A stretch of DNA of 40,148 nucleotides from an uncultured Bacteroidales bacterium (GTDB taxonomy: Bacteria; Bacteroidota; Bacteroidia; Bacteroidales; Paludibacteraceae), in the NCBI GenBank assembly GCA_902771935.1, contig CACXYM010000015.1, positions 1 through 40,148 on the forward strand, written 5' to 3'. This document shows, in pieces, positions 8,640 to 18,400 of this stretch. How positions within the stretch are numbered: position 1 is the stretch's first letter; every line of letters starts with the position of its first letter. The position numbers were made by a program, and so were the translations under genes. A model generated the notes under the pieces. It ran no database searches. It was not told the origin of the DNA and saw only the letters and a list, made by a program, of their open reading frames with translations.

Positions 8640-10745
8640 GTGGAATTAGCTCATCAAGATATAGGATATTGTAAGGGTGTCGGTAACAAGCGTGCCGACA
8701 CTCTTCGTAAAGAGTTGAACATTGTCACTGCGCTCGACATGGTGACAACAGTGCTTCCATATAAGTACACAGACCGTAGTAAGTTCTACAAGATACATGA
8801 GATTGTCGATGAAGATACGGCTGTGCAGATTATAGGTGAAGTGACAGAGTGGCACATGGTGGGTATCGGTAAGGGTCAACGGTTAAGTGCTACTTTTACG
8901 GACGGACAGCATATGATTGAGTTAGTTTGGTTTAGAGGAGTCCAGTTCGTCAAATTAGAGAAAGGTGTTCAATACCTTCTTTTCGGCAAGCCGACTCGCT
9001 ACAACCACCAATATAATTTCGTCCACCCGGAATTAACTCCTATGTCTAAGGTCAAGCCACAGATGTTACAAGGTCTTGAGCCTGACTACAACACAACTGA
9101 TGGCATGAAGCGGATAGGTCTAAACTCCAAAGGGATACGCAACATTATGGCCTCGCTTATGCCGGATGTGCAACACGGAGTGGCTGAAACTATTGGTCAA
9201 GACATACTGGACAAGTACCACTTAATGGGAAGAAGGGATGCTATCCTAAATGTGCATTTCCCGCCCAATACCGCTGTTATGCAGAAGGCCCGCGAACGAA
9301 TGAAGTTCGAGGAGTTGTTTTATATCCAGTTACATATTCTCCGTCAAATGAAGCGACGGGAGAATAACGAGGGATTTCTTATGCCAATTGTTGGTAAACA
9401 CTTCAATCGTTTTTATCACGAGCAACTTCCTTTTGAACTTACCAATGCTCAGAAGCGCGTTATTCGTGAGATTCAGGGTGATATGAAGTCCGGCAAACAG
9501 ATGAACCGTTTGCTCCAGGGAGATGTAGGTAGCGGTAAGACATTGGTAGCATTACTATGCGCACTATTAGCGGTAGATAACGGCTATCAAGCATGCATTA
9601 TGGCTCCTACGGAAATACTCGCTAATCAACATTACTCCACGTTGCATGAGATGTTGCAGCCTAAAGAAGGCGGAGAGCCGATTGCCCGCGTAGCATTACT
9701 CACGGGTTCAACAACGCAGAAACAGCGTACGCTCTTGCACGATTCTCTGCGTAACGGTTCACTTAATATATTAATAGGTACTCACGCGTTGATAGAGGAT
9801 GAGGTGCAGTTTGCGAATTTAGGTTTAGTGATTGTAGATGAGCAACACCGTTTTGGTGTGGCTCAACGTGCTAAACTATGGACTAAGAACATTCGTCCGC
9901 CTCACGTACTTGTTATGACGGCAACCCCTATTCCACGCACCTTAGCGATGACAGTATACGGTGACTTGAAGACAAGTATAATTGACGAGTTACCTCCCGG
10001 CCGCAAGCCTATTACGACGGTGCACTACTCTATTCAGCGTAAGGCCAGCGTCAATCAGTTTATCCGCAAACAGATTGATTTAGGGCGACAAGTATACGTG
10101 GTCTTCCCTTTGATTAAAGAGAACAAGGATCTGGAGTTGAAGGATTTGCAGAACGGTTATAATGAATTATGCGAGACCTTTCCAGACTATCGTATCTCGA
10201 TGGTTCACGGACAAATGAAGGCCAAAGACAAAGACGAACAAATGCGACGTTTTGCTAGTGGCGAAACGCAGATTCTTGTTGCTACAACCGTTATTGAGGT
10301 AGGTGTTAATGTTCCCAACGCAAGTGTGATGATTATTGAGAATGCTGAACGCTTCGGTTTAAGTCAATTACACCAATTGCGCGGTCGTGTCGGTCGCGGT
10401 GCAGACCAAAGTTATTGCGTGCTGATGACTAAGCTGGAACTGAGTAAGGATACTCGTCAGCGCATGGATATTATGGTAGCTACCAATGATGGTTTCCGCA
10501 TTGCAGAAGCAGACTTGCAGTTACGCGGTCCAGGCGATTTGGAAGGTACTCAGCAATCAGGATTACCATTTGATTTGCACATTGCGAGTCTAGTAACAGA
10601 TGGACAAATATTAGATATTGCACGCAGTGCAGCGAAAGAGATATTGGACAATGATCCTCTGTTAGAGGACCAATATAATCAAATGTACAAACGTCGTTTG
10701 GATGTGCTTCGTCAGACGACGACTTACTTCGGAGAGATATCCTAA
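8640..10745 (+). CDS. recG: ATP-dependent DNA helicase RecG
   Basis: RecG remodels stalled replication forks and Holliday junctions. The 701-aa protein has normal length and domain order: an N-terminal wedge/OB region (about residues 60-150), then two RecA-like motor domains with GDVGSGKT (motif I, about residue 295), DEQHRFG (motif II, about 400), MTATPIPRTLAMT (motif III), and RecG-specific VHGQM, IEVGVNVPNA and HQLRGRVGRG (motif VI). The start is GTG directly after the tonB stop; no ATG further in would keep the N-terminal helix intact. There is no promoter of its own, so it is probably read from the tonB promoter. It converges on the PqqD-like gene with a 4-base overlap. Confidence 0.96.
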   Translation: MELAHQDIGYCKGVGNKRADTLRKELNIVTALDMVTTVLPYKYTDRSKFYKIHEIVDEDTAVQIIGEVTEWHMVGIGKGQRLSATFTDGQHMIELVWFRGVQFVKLEKGVQYLLFGKPTRYNHQYNFVHPELTPMSKVKPQMLQGLEPDYNTTDGMKRIGLNSKGIRNIMASLMPDVQHGVAETIGQDILDKYHLMGRRDAILNVHFPPNTAVMQKARERMKFEELFYIQLHILRQMKRRENNEGFLMPIVGKHFNRFYHEQLPFELTNAQKRVIREIQGDMKSGKQMNRLLQGDVGSGKTLVALLCALLAVDNGYQACIMAPTEILANQHYSTLHEMLQPKEGGEPIARVALLTGSTTQKQRTLLHDSLRNGSLNILIGTHALIEDEVQFANLGLVIVDEQHRFGVAQRAKLWTKNIRPPHVLVMTATPIPRTLAMTVYGDLKTSIIDELPPGRKPITTVHYSIQRKASVNQFIRKQIDLGRQVYVVFPLIKENKDLELKDLQNGYNELCETFPDYRISMVHGQMKAKDKDEQMRRFASGETQILVATTVIEVGVNVPNASVMIIENAERFGLSQLHQLRGRVGRGADQSYCVLMTKLELSKDTRQRMDIMVATNDGFRIAEADLQLRGPGDLEGTQQSGLPFDLHIASLVTDGQILDIARSAAKEILDNDPLLEDQYNQMYKRRLDVLRQTTTYFGEIS

Positions 10746-11014
10746 ACCGCTATTCCTATTTCAATCCAGTCAGCGATAATAAGTTTGGCATCCTCAAGAG
10801 CGATGTCACGTGTAACATCGTATTCGTCGCAGAGCCAATCAGCCATCATATCGGCAGTAACATCACCTTTATGTTTCTCACATTGCTGCCAGAGGAATGC
10901 TGCTGTTTCGTTGAAGGTAATCATTTTGTCGAAGTTGACTTGATCAGCGCCTTCTCCGAGCAGCATCCACTCGTCACCAATTGGACGGAGTTTAAATCCT
11001 TTCTTAATTTTCAT
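10742..11014 (-). CDS. PqqD-family small protein (RiPP recognition element fold)
   Basis: A 90-aa protein with the winged-helix PqqD pattern. An N-terminal strand region (MKIKKGFKLRPIG) is followed by FNETAAFLW, and the C-terminal part has DEYDVTRDIALEDAKLIIAD, the most recognisable PqqD piece. PqqD-like domains bind leader peptides of ribosomally made, modified peptides, but free-standing members in Bacteroidales often have no known client. The start overlaps the stop of the peptidase gene (ATGA, 11011-11014), so the two are coupled. No radical-SAM enzyme, ABC exporter or obvious short precursor peptide is in the window. A role as peptide chaperone for the neighbouring peptidase is inference. 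Confidence 0.85.
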   Translation of the reverse strand: MKIKKGFKLRPIGDEWMLLGEGADQVNFDKMITFNETAAFLWQQCEKHKGDVTADMMADWLCDEYDVTRDIALEDAKLIIADWIEIGIAV

Positions 11015-11475
11015 AATGTGTTATTTTGAAGTTTTAGCAGTTTGCGATATATTTTGAGTAATATTCTTCTAATTGGTTTGAGATAGAACCAGATTCTTCC
11101 TCGCGTAAGGCATTTGGTCTGTCCATTGGGTTTGTATATTTGAACGACCGTGCCATAGATATCATTGGTAGTACATTGCTCCGTTCCTTGAAGATTACCA
11201 TCGCCTTGGAGCGTAATAAGCTTGTCATTGATAGCGATAATGCGGTGCAAAACATATTGAGGATTGGTAATTGGAGATTGGAGATTTGGGATTTGGGCAA
11301 GGACAATATCTCCCACTCGGAAGGTAGCGCATTTTCTTAGGACGACGGTATCCCGTTCGCCTTCTATAAAAGGGCGCATGCTGAAACCAGAAGGAGTAAA
11401 ACGGACATCCCTCCCTTGTTGGAGGAGGGCGCCCATTTCAGGGATCAATATGTCATTATCCACTTTGTGTGCCAC
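11011..11475 (-). CDS. S24/S26-type serine peptidase, probably soluble, Ser/His-type dyad
   Basis: The 154-aa protein has the S26/S24 pattern: SGFSMRPFI with Ser32 as the expected nucleophile, RVGDIVLA as the following strand, VLHRIIAI with His77-Arg78 where the general base is expected, and GDGN at about residues 91-94. A His in place of Lys is the arrangement of the SEC11-like (S26B) branch. There is no N-terminal membrane helix, so it should act in the cytoplasm or at the membrane surface, unlike signal peptidase; the C-terminal tail is strongly basic. Start is GTG directly after the stop of the 65-aa gene. An unusual segment PNLQSPITN (residues 63-71) is encoded by a simple repeat. Confidence 0.8.
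   Translation of the reverse strand: MAHKVDNDILIPEMGALLQQGRDVRFTPSGFSMRPFIEGERDTVVLRKCATFRVGDIVLAQIPNLQSPITNPQYVLHRIIAINDKLITLQGDGNLQGTEQCTTNDIYGTVVQIYKPNGQTKCLTRGRIWFYLKPIRRILLKIYRKLLKLQNNTL
11262..11309. repeat. Simple degenerate repeat inside the S24/S26 peptidase gene
   Basis: The plus strand reads as iterations of a GGAGATT/GGGATTT-like 7-mer. It is in frame with the peptidase and encodes the extra segment between the IVLA strand and the catalytic VLHR strand. Confidence 0.6.
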
Positions 11476-11673
11476 TTATTCTTGCGGTTTTTCTTTATCT
11501 TTATCGCGCAGGTCCTCACGTGCTTTCATTGAGCCTCTTACAACGATGATGAGCAATCCTGCAACAAGTACATAGTTCGCATATTCCTTCCACGGAGTGA
11601 AAGTGAGTATTGCTCCAGCAAGAAGGATGATCAGACCGATAATAAGTAATATCTGTGACTTTTTCTTAGGCAT
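11476..11673 (-). CDS. Small two-helix membrane protein of unknown function
   Basis: A 65-aa protein, MPKKKSQ then two hydrophobic helices (about residues 8-25 and 34-49) separated by a short FTPWKEYAN loop, and a charged tail rich in Arg, Asp, Lys and Glu. I do not recognise the family. The ATG at 11673 is chosen over a longer frame from 11730, because the longer form would overlap the upstream gene and begins with sequence that reads like its tail in another frame. It lies 4 bases after the upstream stop and directly before the peptidase start, so it is part of the same unit. It could be a membrane anchor or partner for the soluble peptidase, which is speculation. Confidence 0.65.
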   Translation of the reverse strand: MPKKKSQILLIIGLIILLAGAILTFTPWKEYANYVLVAGLLIIVVRGSMKAREDLRDKDKEKPQE

Positions 11674-11677
11674 ACGA

Positions 11678-12418
11678 TTATTTAGCTTGTTGTTTTCTAC
11701 GATGAATAAGTACGGCGCCGGCATAAGCAACTGCGGCGATGAGCAAAGCCCACAATCCGTCCCCTAACGGTACAGGATCTTTCATCGGTTCGAGAGGGTT
11801 ATCATCATCATCTTCACCGTTTAGGCGTCTAATTTTTCCAACATGAGATATTGCATCTGCGCTATTGTCAGCAAGTAATTGTTGCTCTGCGGCCAACGTA
11901 TTCTTAGCAGACAAGGAACGAGACGAAGTCCATACTGCAGTTGACATCACCATACTAGATGTAGAAGTGCTGAAAGGTACGGAGGAAGAAACATGTACTG
12001 TTGTTCCTGATGTTCCTGAACCAGAACTTATTCCTGCACCCAGATTACGCGCTTTTGCCGATGAAGTTGTATAAACTTTAATCGGTTGAGAGTTTGAAGT
12101 GTGATTGCCATATTGTGAAGCAGTAGGATTGACCGGTTCTACCTCATGATGGATAAGTCCGGACTGACGATAGTCAGTGTGATATGCGGCAACTATTCTA
12201 CCTGAAGCATGTTTGGAAGGTAAGGGAGCGACAAAGGCATCCACACGTATTACGCTACCCTCATATTGGTTCACTGCAGCTTGATCGGAGGCATCGCTTG
12301 GTTTCAACATATAAGTGGACAAAAGGATAAAGAGATATCCAATGCCAAGGATTATTCCTGCGAAGATAAACCAACGGCGTGTGGAACGTCTTTGCTCCGA
12401 TTTGATAATAGCCTTCAT
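11678..12418 (-). CDS. Membrane protein with N- and C-terminal helices and a Ser/Thr/Gly-rich middle, unknown function
   Basis: With the start at 12418 (MKAIIKSEQRRSTRRWF) the protein has 246 residues: a basic N-terminus, a membrane helix at about residues 16-37, a periplasmic region of about 170 residues with low-complexity Ser/Thr/Gly stretches (about 120-165), an acidic EDDDDN segment, then DPVPLGDGLWALL leading into a second helix and a basic tail HRRKQQ. The P-(L/V)-G-D/N-G plus helix plus basic tail ending is a pattern I associate with Bacteroidales proteins near large secreted proteins, but I cannot name a family. The gene lies 73 bases after the giant surface protein gene and 4 bases before the next, so it is probably co-transcribed with both. 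Confidence 0.65.
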   Translation of the reverse strand: MKAIIKSEQRRSTRRWFIFAGIILGIGYLFILLSTYMLKPSDASDQAAVNQYEGSVIRVDAFVAPLPSKHASGRIVAAYHTDYRQSGLIHHEVEPVNPTASQYGNHTSNSQPIKVYTTSSAKARNLGAGISSGSGTSGTTVHVSSSVPFSTSTSSMVMSTAVWTSSRSLSAKNTLAAEQQLLADNSADAISHVGKIRRLNGEDDDDNPLEPMKDPVPLGDGLWALLIAAVAYAGAVLIHRRKQQAK

Positions 12419-12491
12419 ATTATTTAAAATATCAATACGCATAATAATCAAAATTTAGAGAGTGATTAAACTTGTTCTTTATTTGTATTGA

Positions 12492-15400
12492 TTATTTTAC
12501 TATTTGTTCAATACGTCCGTGTATATCATAGATTACGCCATCTCGCGCAATGTGTAAATGTCCGTCCGGTGTAACAAACTTTATAACCTTGTTATTCCCT
12601 ATTGTTTGTTTGCCGAATGAAGTTGTTATACTTGGCTCTTTACGGATAGTGACGCTAACATAGAATCTATCTTTTATTGCTTCAGTAGAAGCTGTTGAAT
12701 TGAACTCATAGCTATTTTGAGTGATATCCGTATAGATATTTGACTGCGCGTCATATAATATCACAGACTCAACTCGACTCAAATCGTAAGCTTCGTTCAA
12801 TTTGAAGGAGTATTGCCCATCCATTAATGTATAGCAACTTAATGGTACAGCGTTTGTGCGTGCGGCTTCGGCTTCAGACAAAGCATTAAAGGCCATCTCG
12901 CCAGCCTCCGACATAGAGAAGCATACTGGTTTTGTGTATTCAGTAAACTTTGTTCCTTTCCATTTGTAAAGGTCTGCACCTACTTCATATACGCCCTGAG
13001 CATATTGGTTATGGATACATAAGCCCGTGTTATCTATTTCGTTTTTAGAATTCGACAATTGTATACCGACGAATACCGGAGCCTCCTCTTTCTCCTCATC
13101 ATCAGTATAACGTTGTTGAATCATTGTTTTACGACCGCTATTGTTAAACATAACGCTTTTTTCTTCGTTTTTAACAGCTCCCGCAATTTGCACGAAATAT
13201 GAGGTGAAAGGAGGTAATTCGGTAGCCGTTACCAATTCTTGAGAATATTCCGATTTACCACCATTTTGCGGGATAGTGACATAATACAGAGATGTAGTTT
13301 CCGGATCATAATCATAATAAGGTAATCCCTCCGAATCATAGAACACCTCTAGTTTACCTGTTTGAAGCGGAGTAGCGGCATTAAATCCGTTGTAATAGCT
13401 CAAATACGGATCGCCGACGAGGTTCCAACCTTTATTGTTTGGTTTCAGCTCAGCATAATCAGAGCCTGCGCCATAAGCTTTAACAGCGACGTTCTTTGGA
13501 CTTGTTTCATCATATCCGGCCATTGGGAAGCGGAGTGCTTTCCACTGACGTTTACTGCCATTCTTGCCTGTTACGGTTTTCTGGTCAGCGATTGCAACAA
13601 TATATCCCACACCTGGTAACAACTGCGGAGTTGTTGAAGGATCCAGATGTTTCCAGTTGCGTCCATCTGCTTGTGAAGGATTGTCTGCACGTGCTTCACC
13701 ATCATACCACTTAATCCAATAGTCGGTACGATAGACGCAAGAAGTATTATCTGTAAATGTAATCTCTGCCACATTCACAGGATAAGGAACGGTTATCCAG
13801 TGCCAGTCTTCATCAGAGATATACTTCTCGAAGTACACATTCGGTTGACCGCCATCACCGTTTACATCTGCAAGTTGCGTATTATTTGGTATATAAGCTG
13901 ATGACACTTCATCTTGTCTAGCACGGAGGGTGAGGGAAGCCGCATTTAATTTCTTATTTGTTAGGTCTAATTTAGAACCTTCATAAATCGTAATATGTCC
14001 TAACGAATCAACACCTGCGGTAGCAGAAGATAGTGTTTTGCCATCACGTACAATGACATCACATTCCTTGCACACCTTATTTCCGTGCTTGGTGAAGATA
14101 ACATCATTTGTATTAGTATTCTTTTCATAGACGATAATAGGTACTGTGTAGATATTTTCAGCGGCAGGTTTCTTATCACCAGAATTTGCAAAGACTTGTA
14201 CCTTAAGCTTAGAGCATGACATTTTATACAATGTATCTACCGGAATACGGTACGTTCCATCATCGTTGATGCCGACCGTATCTAGTCGTGTAGAGTCAAC
14301 TTTCAACTCGAAGGCTTTATAGTAATCCGTGTAGTTGTAACTACCTACCCATTCAAAACCGGCACAGGAAGCTGCCACACCATGGTCATCATGTCCTTCT
14401 GCATCAACGTTAGGAATTTGCTCCCCGAACCACTCTCCTTCAATACCATCATGATCACCAAGAGTTACAAAGTCAGAAGTATTCAGGTCAACGGCATTGT
14501 TCGCACCTTGATTGGTTGAATTATATCCCGAGAAGACTATATTTTTTCGTATTAGAAGACAACGGTTTGTAGATAGAGGATAGTCTTTATTACCCAAAGT
14601 ATCAGTACCATAATTTGTTCCCCAACCACCTGGCGAATCATTCCACGACATAGATTTTTTAGCAGATCCATTTTTTCCACTCGCATCACCAGCGCCAATT
14701 AGGTCAATTATTCTGCTGTCTGCAATACGATACAAAGCAATTGCATCATCGCCATTAAAAGCCAGATTATTTTTAGTTGACCATTCTACACGATAATAAT
14801 TTGCAAAACCGGATTTAGGGCTCTCCTTAGCACAATTTAATATACTTACATCACCAGCATAATCAGGGCGTTGTTGAGAATAAATTATAAGTTCCTTACC
14901 CGGCGCCAACTGCATGGGAAGTTTATCAGTCGGTCCTGACTTCACTATAAGTTGATTGAAATTTTCTTTTTTGGACCAGTCAGCATATGTGGCGTCTCCT
15001 GTTGTTGCCCACAATTGATAACCGGATAAGTCTACAGTATCAGGAGTTCCGTTAAAGATACCCAACAATTTTACGTTATAGGAAGCCTCAAAGTACTTTG
15101 AGAAGAATATTTCGTCTGCAATTTTACCACTACCTTCATTTCCGTGTTGTACTTCGTCATACAACATAATGACAGGTGTTCCGCTGATATTAACAGCAAC
15201 ATCCACTTGCTGCGGATGCCACGTCATAATTTCCACATTAGGGTTCTTAGTCATAAATTCGCCAATTGCCGAAGGACATCCAGGAGCATCAACACCTGTT
15301 TCAGCAGCATACACTCGGTAATAATATTGTTTTGATTCCGTCAAGCCGGTAACCACATGTGGAGATTTGGTTGCAGTAATATCGCTTCCCACCTGAGTTG

Positions 15401-18400
15401 TACAAGTTTCATCAGAATATAGACGGATGATGAAATTATTGCAAGTGAATCCATCCATAGTCCACGAAATGGTAGCAGTTGTTGAAGATGGATATGGTGT
15501 TCCCAAATTAACAACATAATCACATTGTGTTGTTGTCACTTGATATTCTACACCCGGGTTAGGAGCACAAAGGTCTGCATCATCGACAGAAGTATCTGTT
15601 CCACGGATGAGAATCGTATTTTGCACGCCACGTGTTAGCCCTGATACAGGCACACGGACTTGTTTGCTTCCAGACGGATTAACGAACTCTATCTCGCTCA
15701 ATTGCAGCGTTTCCCATGAAGCGGCGTCGTTAACCTTGTATTGGTATTGTTTAGCATAAGGGATGGAATCTAACAAGATTTTGACACTTTCCGATTTAAT
15801 TGATGCGGCTCCCATATTGACTGGTTGAGCAAAATAGTAACAACGTTCGGTATAAGGGAGAATACGGAATTCCTTATTTCCCGTAGCATATAGACCAATT
15901 TGATTAGATGTATTCATGCATAAACTACGGTCGTTGGCGTTATTGTTAGATTTGATAAAATAAGTCTCATTATCATTTGTCAACAGAATCCATTCATAAG
16001 GTTGTTTGGCCGTAGATACATTGACACCATTATATATTTGGTTTCCTGATTTTGCACCATATAAGCACTTTCCTTCATCTCCGACGAACCGAACTGTCCA
16101 AGGCACTGAATCGTAACGAGAATGGGAAGCTCCCGTAGCGGGTGTTGTGCAGGCAGTAGATAGGGAGTAGTGTGTATTTATAGCTGTTCTGTCTGCGCTT
16201 GCAGGATCTGAATCACTATCCACATCCGTCGGGATACCAGTATATGTGCTGGCTTCCGGCATATTAGCCGGAACTGCGCGCCAAGTGTCCGAAGCGTCTT
16301 TCGCCACAATAACAAAGGATTCAGGTAGTGAGCGACCATGAACGGTAATTGTTGTGCTTGCCAAATCGCGGTCATCTTTTAGCGTAATGGTCGCCGTTTC
16401 ATCAGCTACATTTGCTGAATTCGGAGTATATTTGATAGCCAACTTTGTAGTAATCTTACCATCCGTAATGGTGTTACTCTTCAGCGTAGTAGTAAACTTG
16501 ATATTATCAGAAGTCGCATAAAGAGTACTTGCACCTGTCAGCATAGTACCTTTGACATCAATAGAGTCAACGGCTTGGATAGTTAAACCATTTGCTGAAG
16601 TTATATAAGGTTCTCCTTCTGCTTTAATAGTTGGTCCACAAGAAGGTTGTTGGGTATAAGTAGTTGCGTATTTCTCCAACAATATCCAGTTTTGAGTCGC
16701 AGAGGCGTTCCTATCATATAACTGCGCCATACCATTATATAATTCAAAATCTAAAGAACTTGTGTATGCAATTTGCATTGTTCCTGACACAGTTGCAGTA
16801 GATGTCCGTATGTTCCACATGTCAACCTCATCAGACAAAGTGACTAGCGCATTTTTCGCAACCGAAGCGGCAGATACGTATTGGGATCCATTGTATAGTG
16901 CATGAGGATAATCGTCATATCCTGTCAGTTTCACTGTCCATAATTCATCTAAGGGTATTGACGTTAACACCGTTGATGTTGTTATAGTTTCGGTATAAGC
17001 TTCTGCTGTTCCACCTGTTTTGAACTTTAACTTGGGATTATTACCATATATGGCGATATGTGCACCTTCTACAAGTAAAGAGGGATCATCAATAGGAGAA
17101 TATGATTTTGTTTCTTTGTCTTCAAAACTATAAACTGCATAATAGGTGGTAGCTTCTGTTAGCGTTTGTTCACCCTTTACGATTCCCGTTGGTGCAGTTG
17201 CTGTTCCATCTGTATAGTTTGATGTTACCCAGCCGAGGAACGTATAATCCGGACAAGAGGATGTTCCGAAAGGTAATGTATAGACCTCGCCTGCAACGCG
17301 ATTAGTTACATCAGTACTTGTACCATTATCAACCAAAGTGATGGTAAAGGATTGTGGAACGGTGACAGTACAATAGCCAGTTGCGGAAGTACTACCCTGT
17401 GTGCCAGTACAACTAATAGTACAAGTACCAGAACCATTATAAGTTACGGTTGCCGAGGCATCATTACCTGAGACGGTAGCCACAGAAGGATCAGAAGTTC
17501 CCCAAGTCCAGGAAGCTGGAGTGAACAGATTTGCGGTAGCTATTACGTTTGCAGTTCCTGTATTTGGTCGTTCTGCTGTCAAGGAATTAGGAGTGATAGA
17601 TACTGATGGTCCGCAGGAGATTGTGTATTCGGAATATGAAACACCGCCTCCCCAGAAAATAATAATTGTATCCAAATATAGTGCCCCACTTGCCGAACGA
17701 ATTCCGATATATTCATACTCGTCGTCAATAGTTAGTTCCGTAGAAGTTCCTTCCACACAAGTTCCTAACAAAGTGCCTTGTTTAGATGAATTGTACAAAT
17801 CAGCAGCACTTTCGTATGCGCTATTGCTTCCATAAATATTGGTTGTTCTTTCAGCCGAAGTATTACTATTCCAAACCACCTCAATCTTCGTAGCCTTACC
17901 ACCAGAAGTCGTAGTAACGATACCGCTATTATTGTTATTCGAGCGCAACTGAATAGCGTTATTCCCCCCCGCTGTCATTCCCGCATATTTTGCATCTGAA
18001 TGATGAGATTTATTACTCCAATCCACATAAGAGGTTCCAGTAACACCTATCATATCGTATGTCAAAGTGTCACTTACACTCGTTCCTGCACCAGATTCAG
18101 CTTTTGCGAAGACGGCGTAGTACGTTGTACCGCCAATAGGAATAGTTTTTCCACTGAAGCTTGTGAATAAATCATCTGGAGCATCGGACGGGTCGGCATA
18201 TGTACCATCGGCAGTCCATCCTACAAAGACTTTAGAGCCATCACAGATACTCGAAGCGGGAGTTCCAGGATTTGTAAGAGCCGTTCCCGCCACATCTGTT
18301 TGTGCAGAGCCGAATTGTGAGCCATTAGCCATCCAAGTTACGGTGTAAGTTGGAGCAGCACTAACAGTAATGGATTGTGTAGTAGACTTACCTCCGTAAG

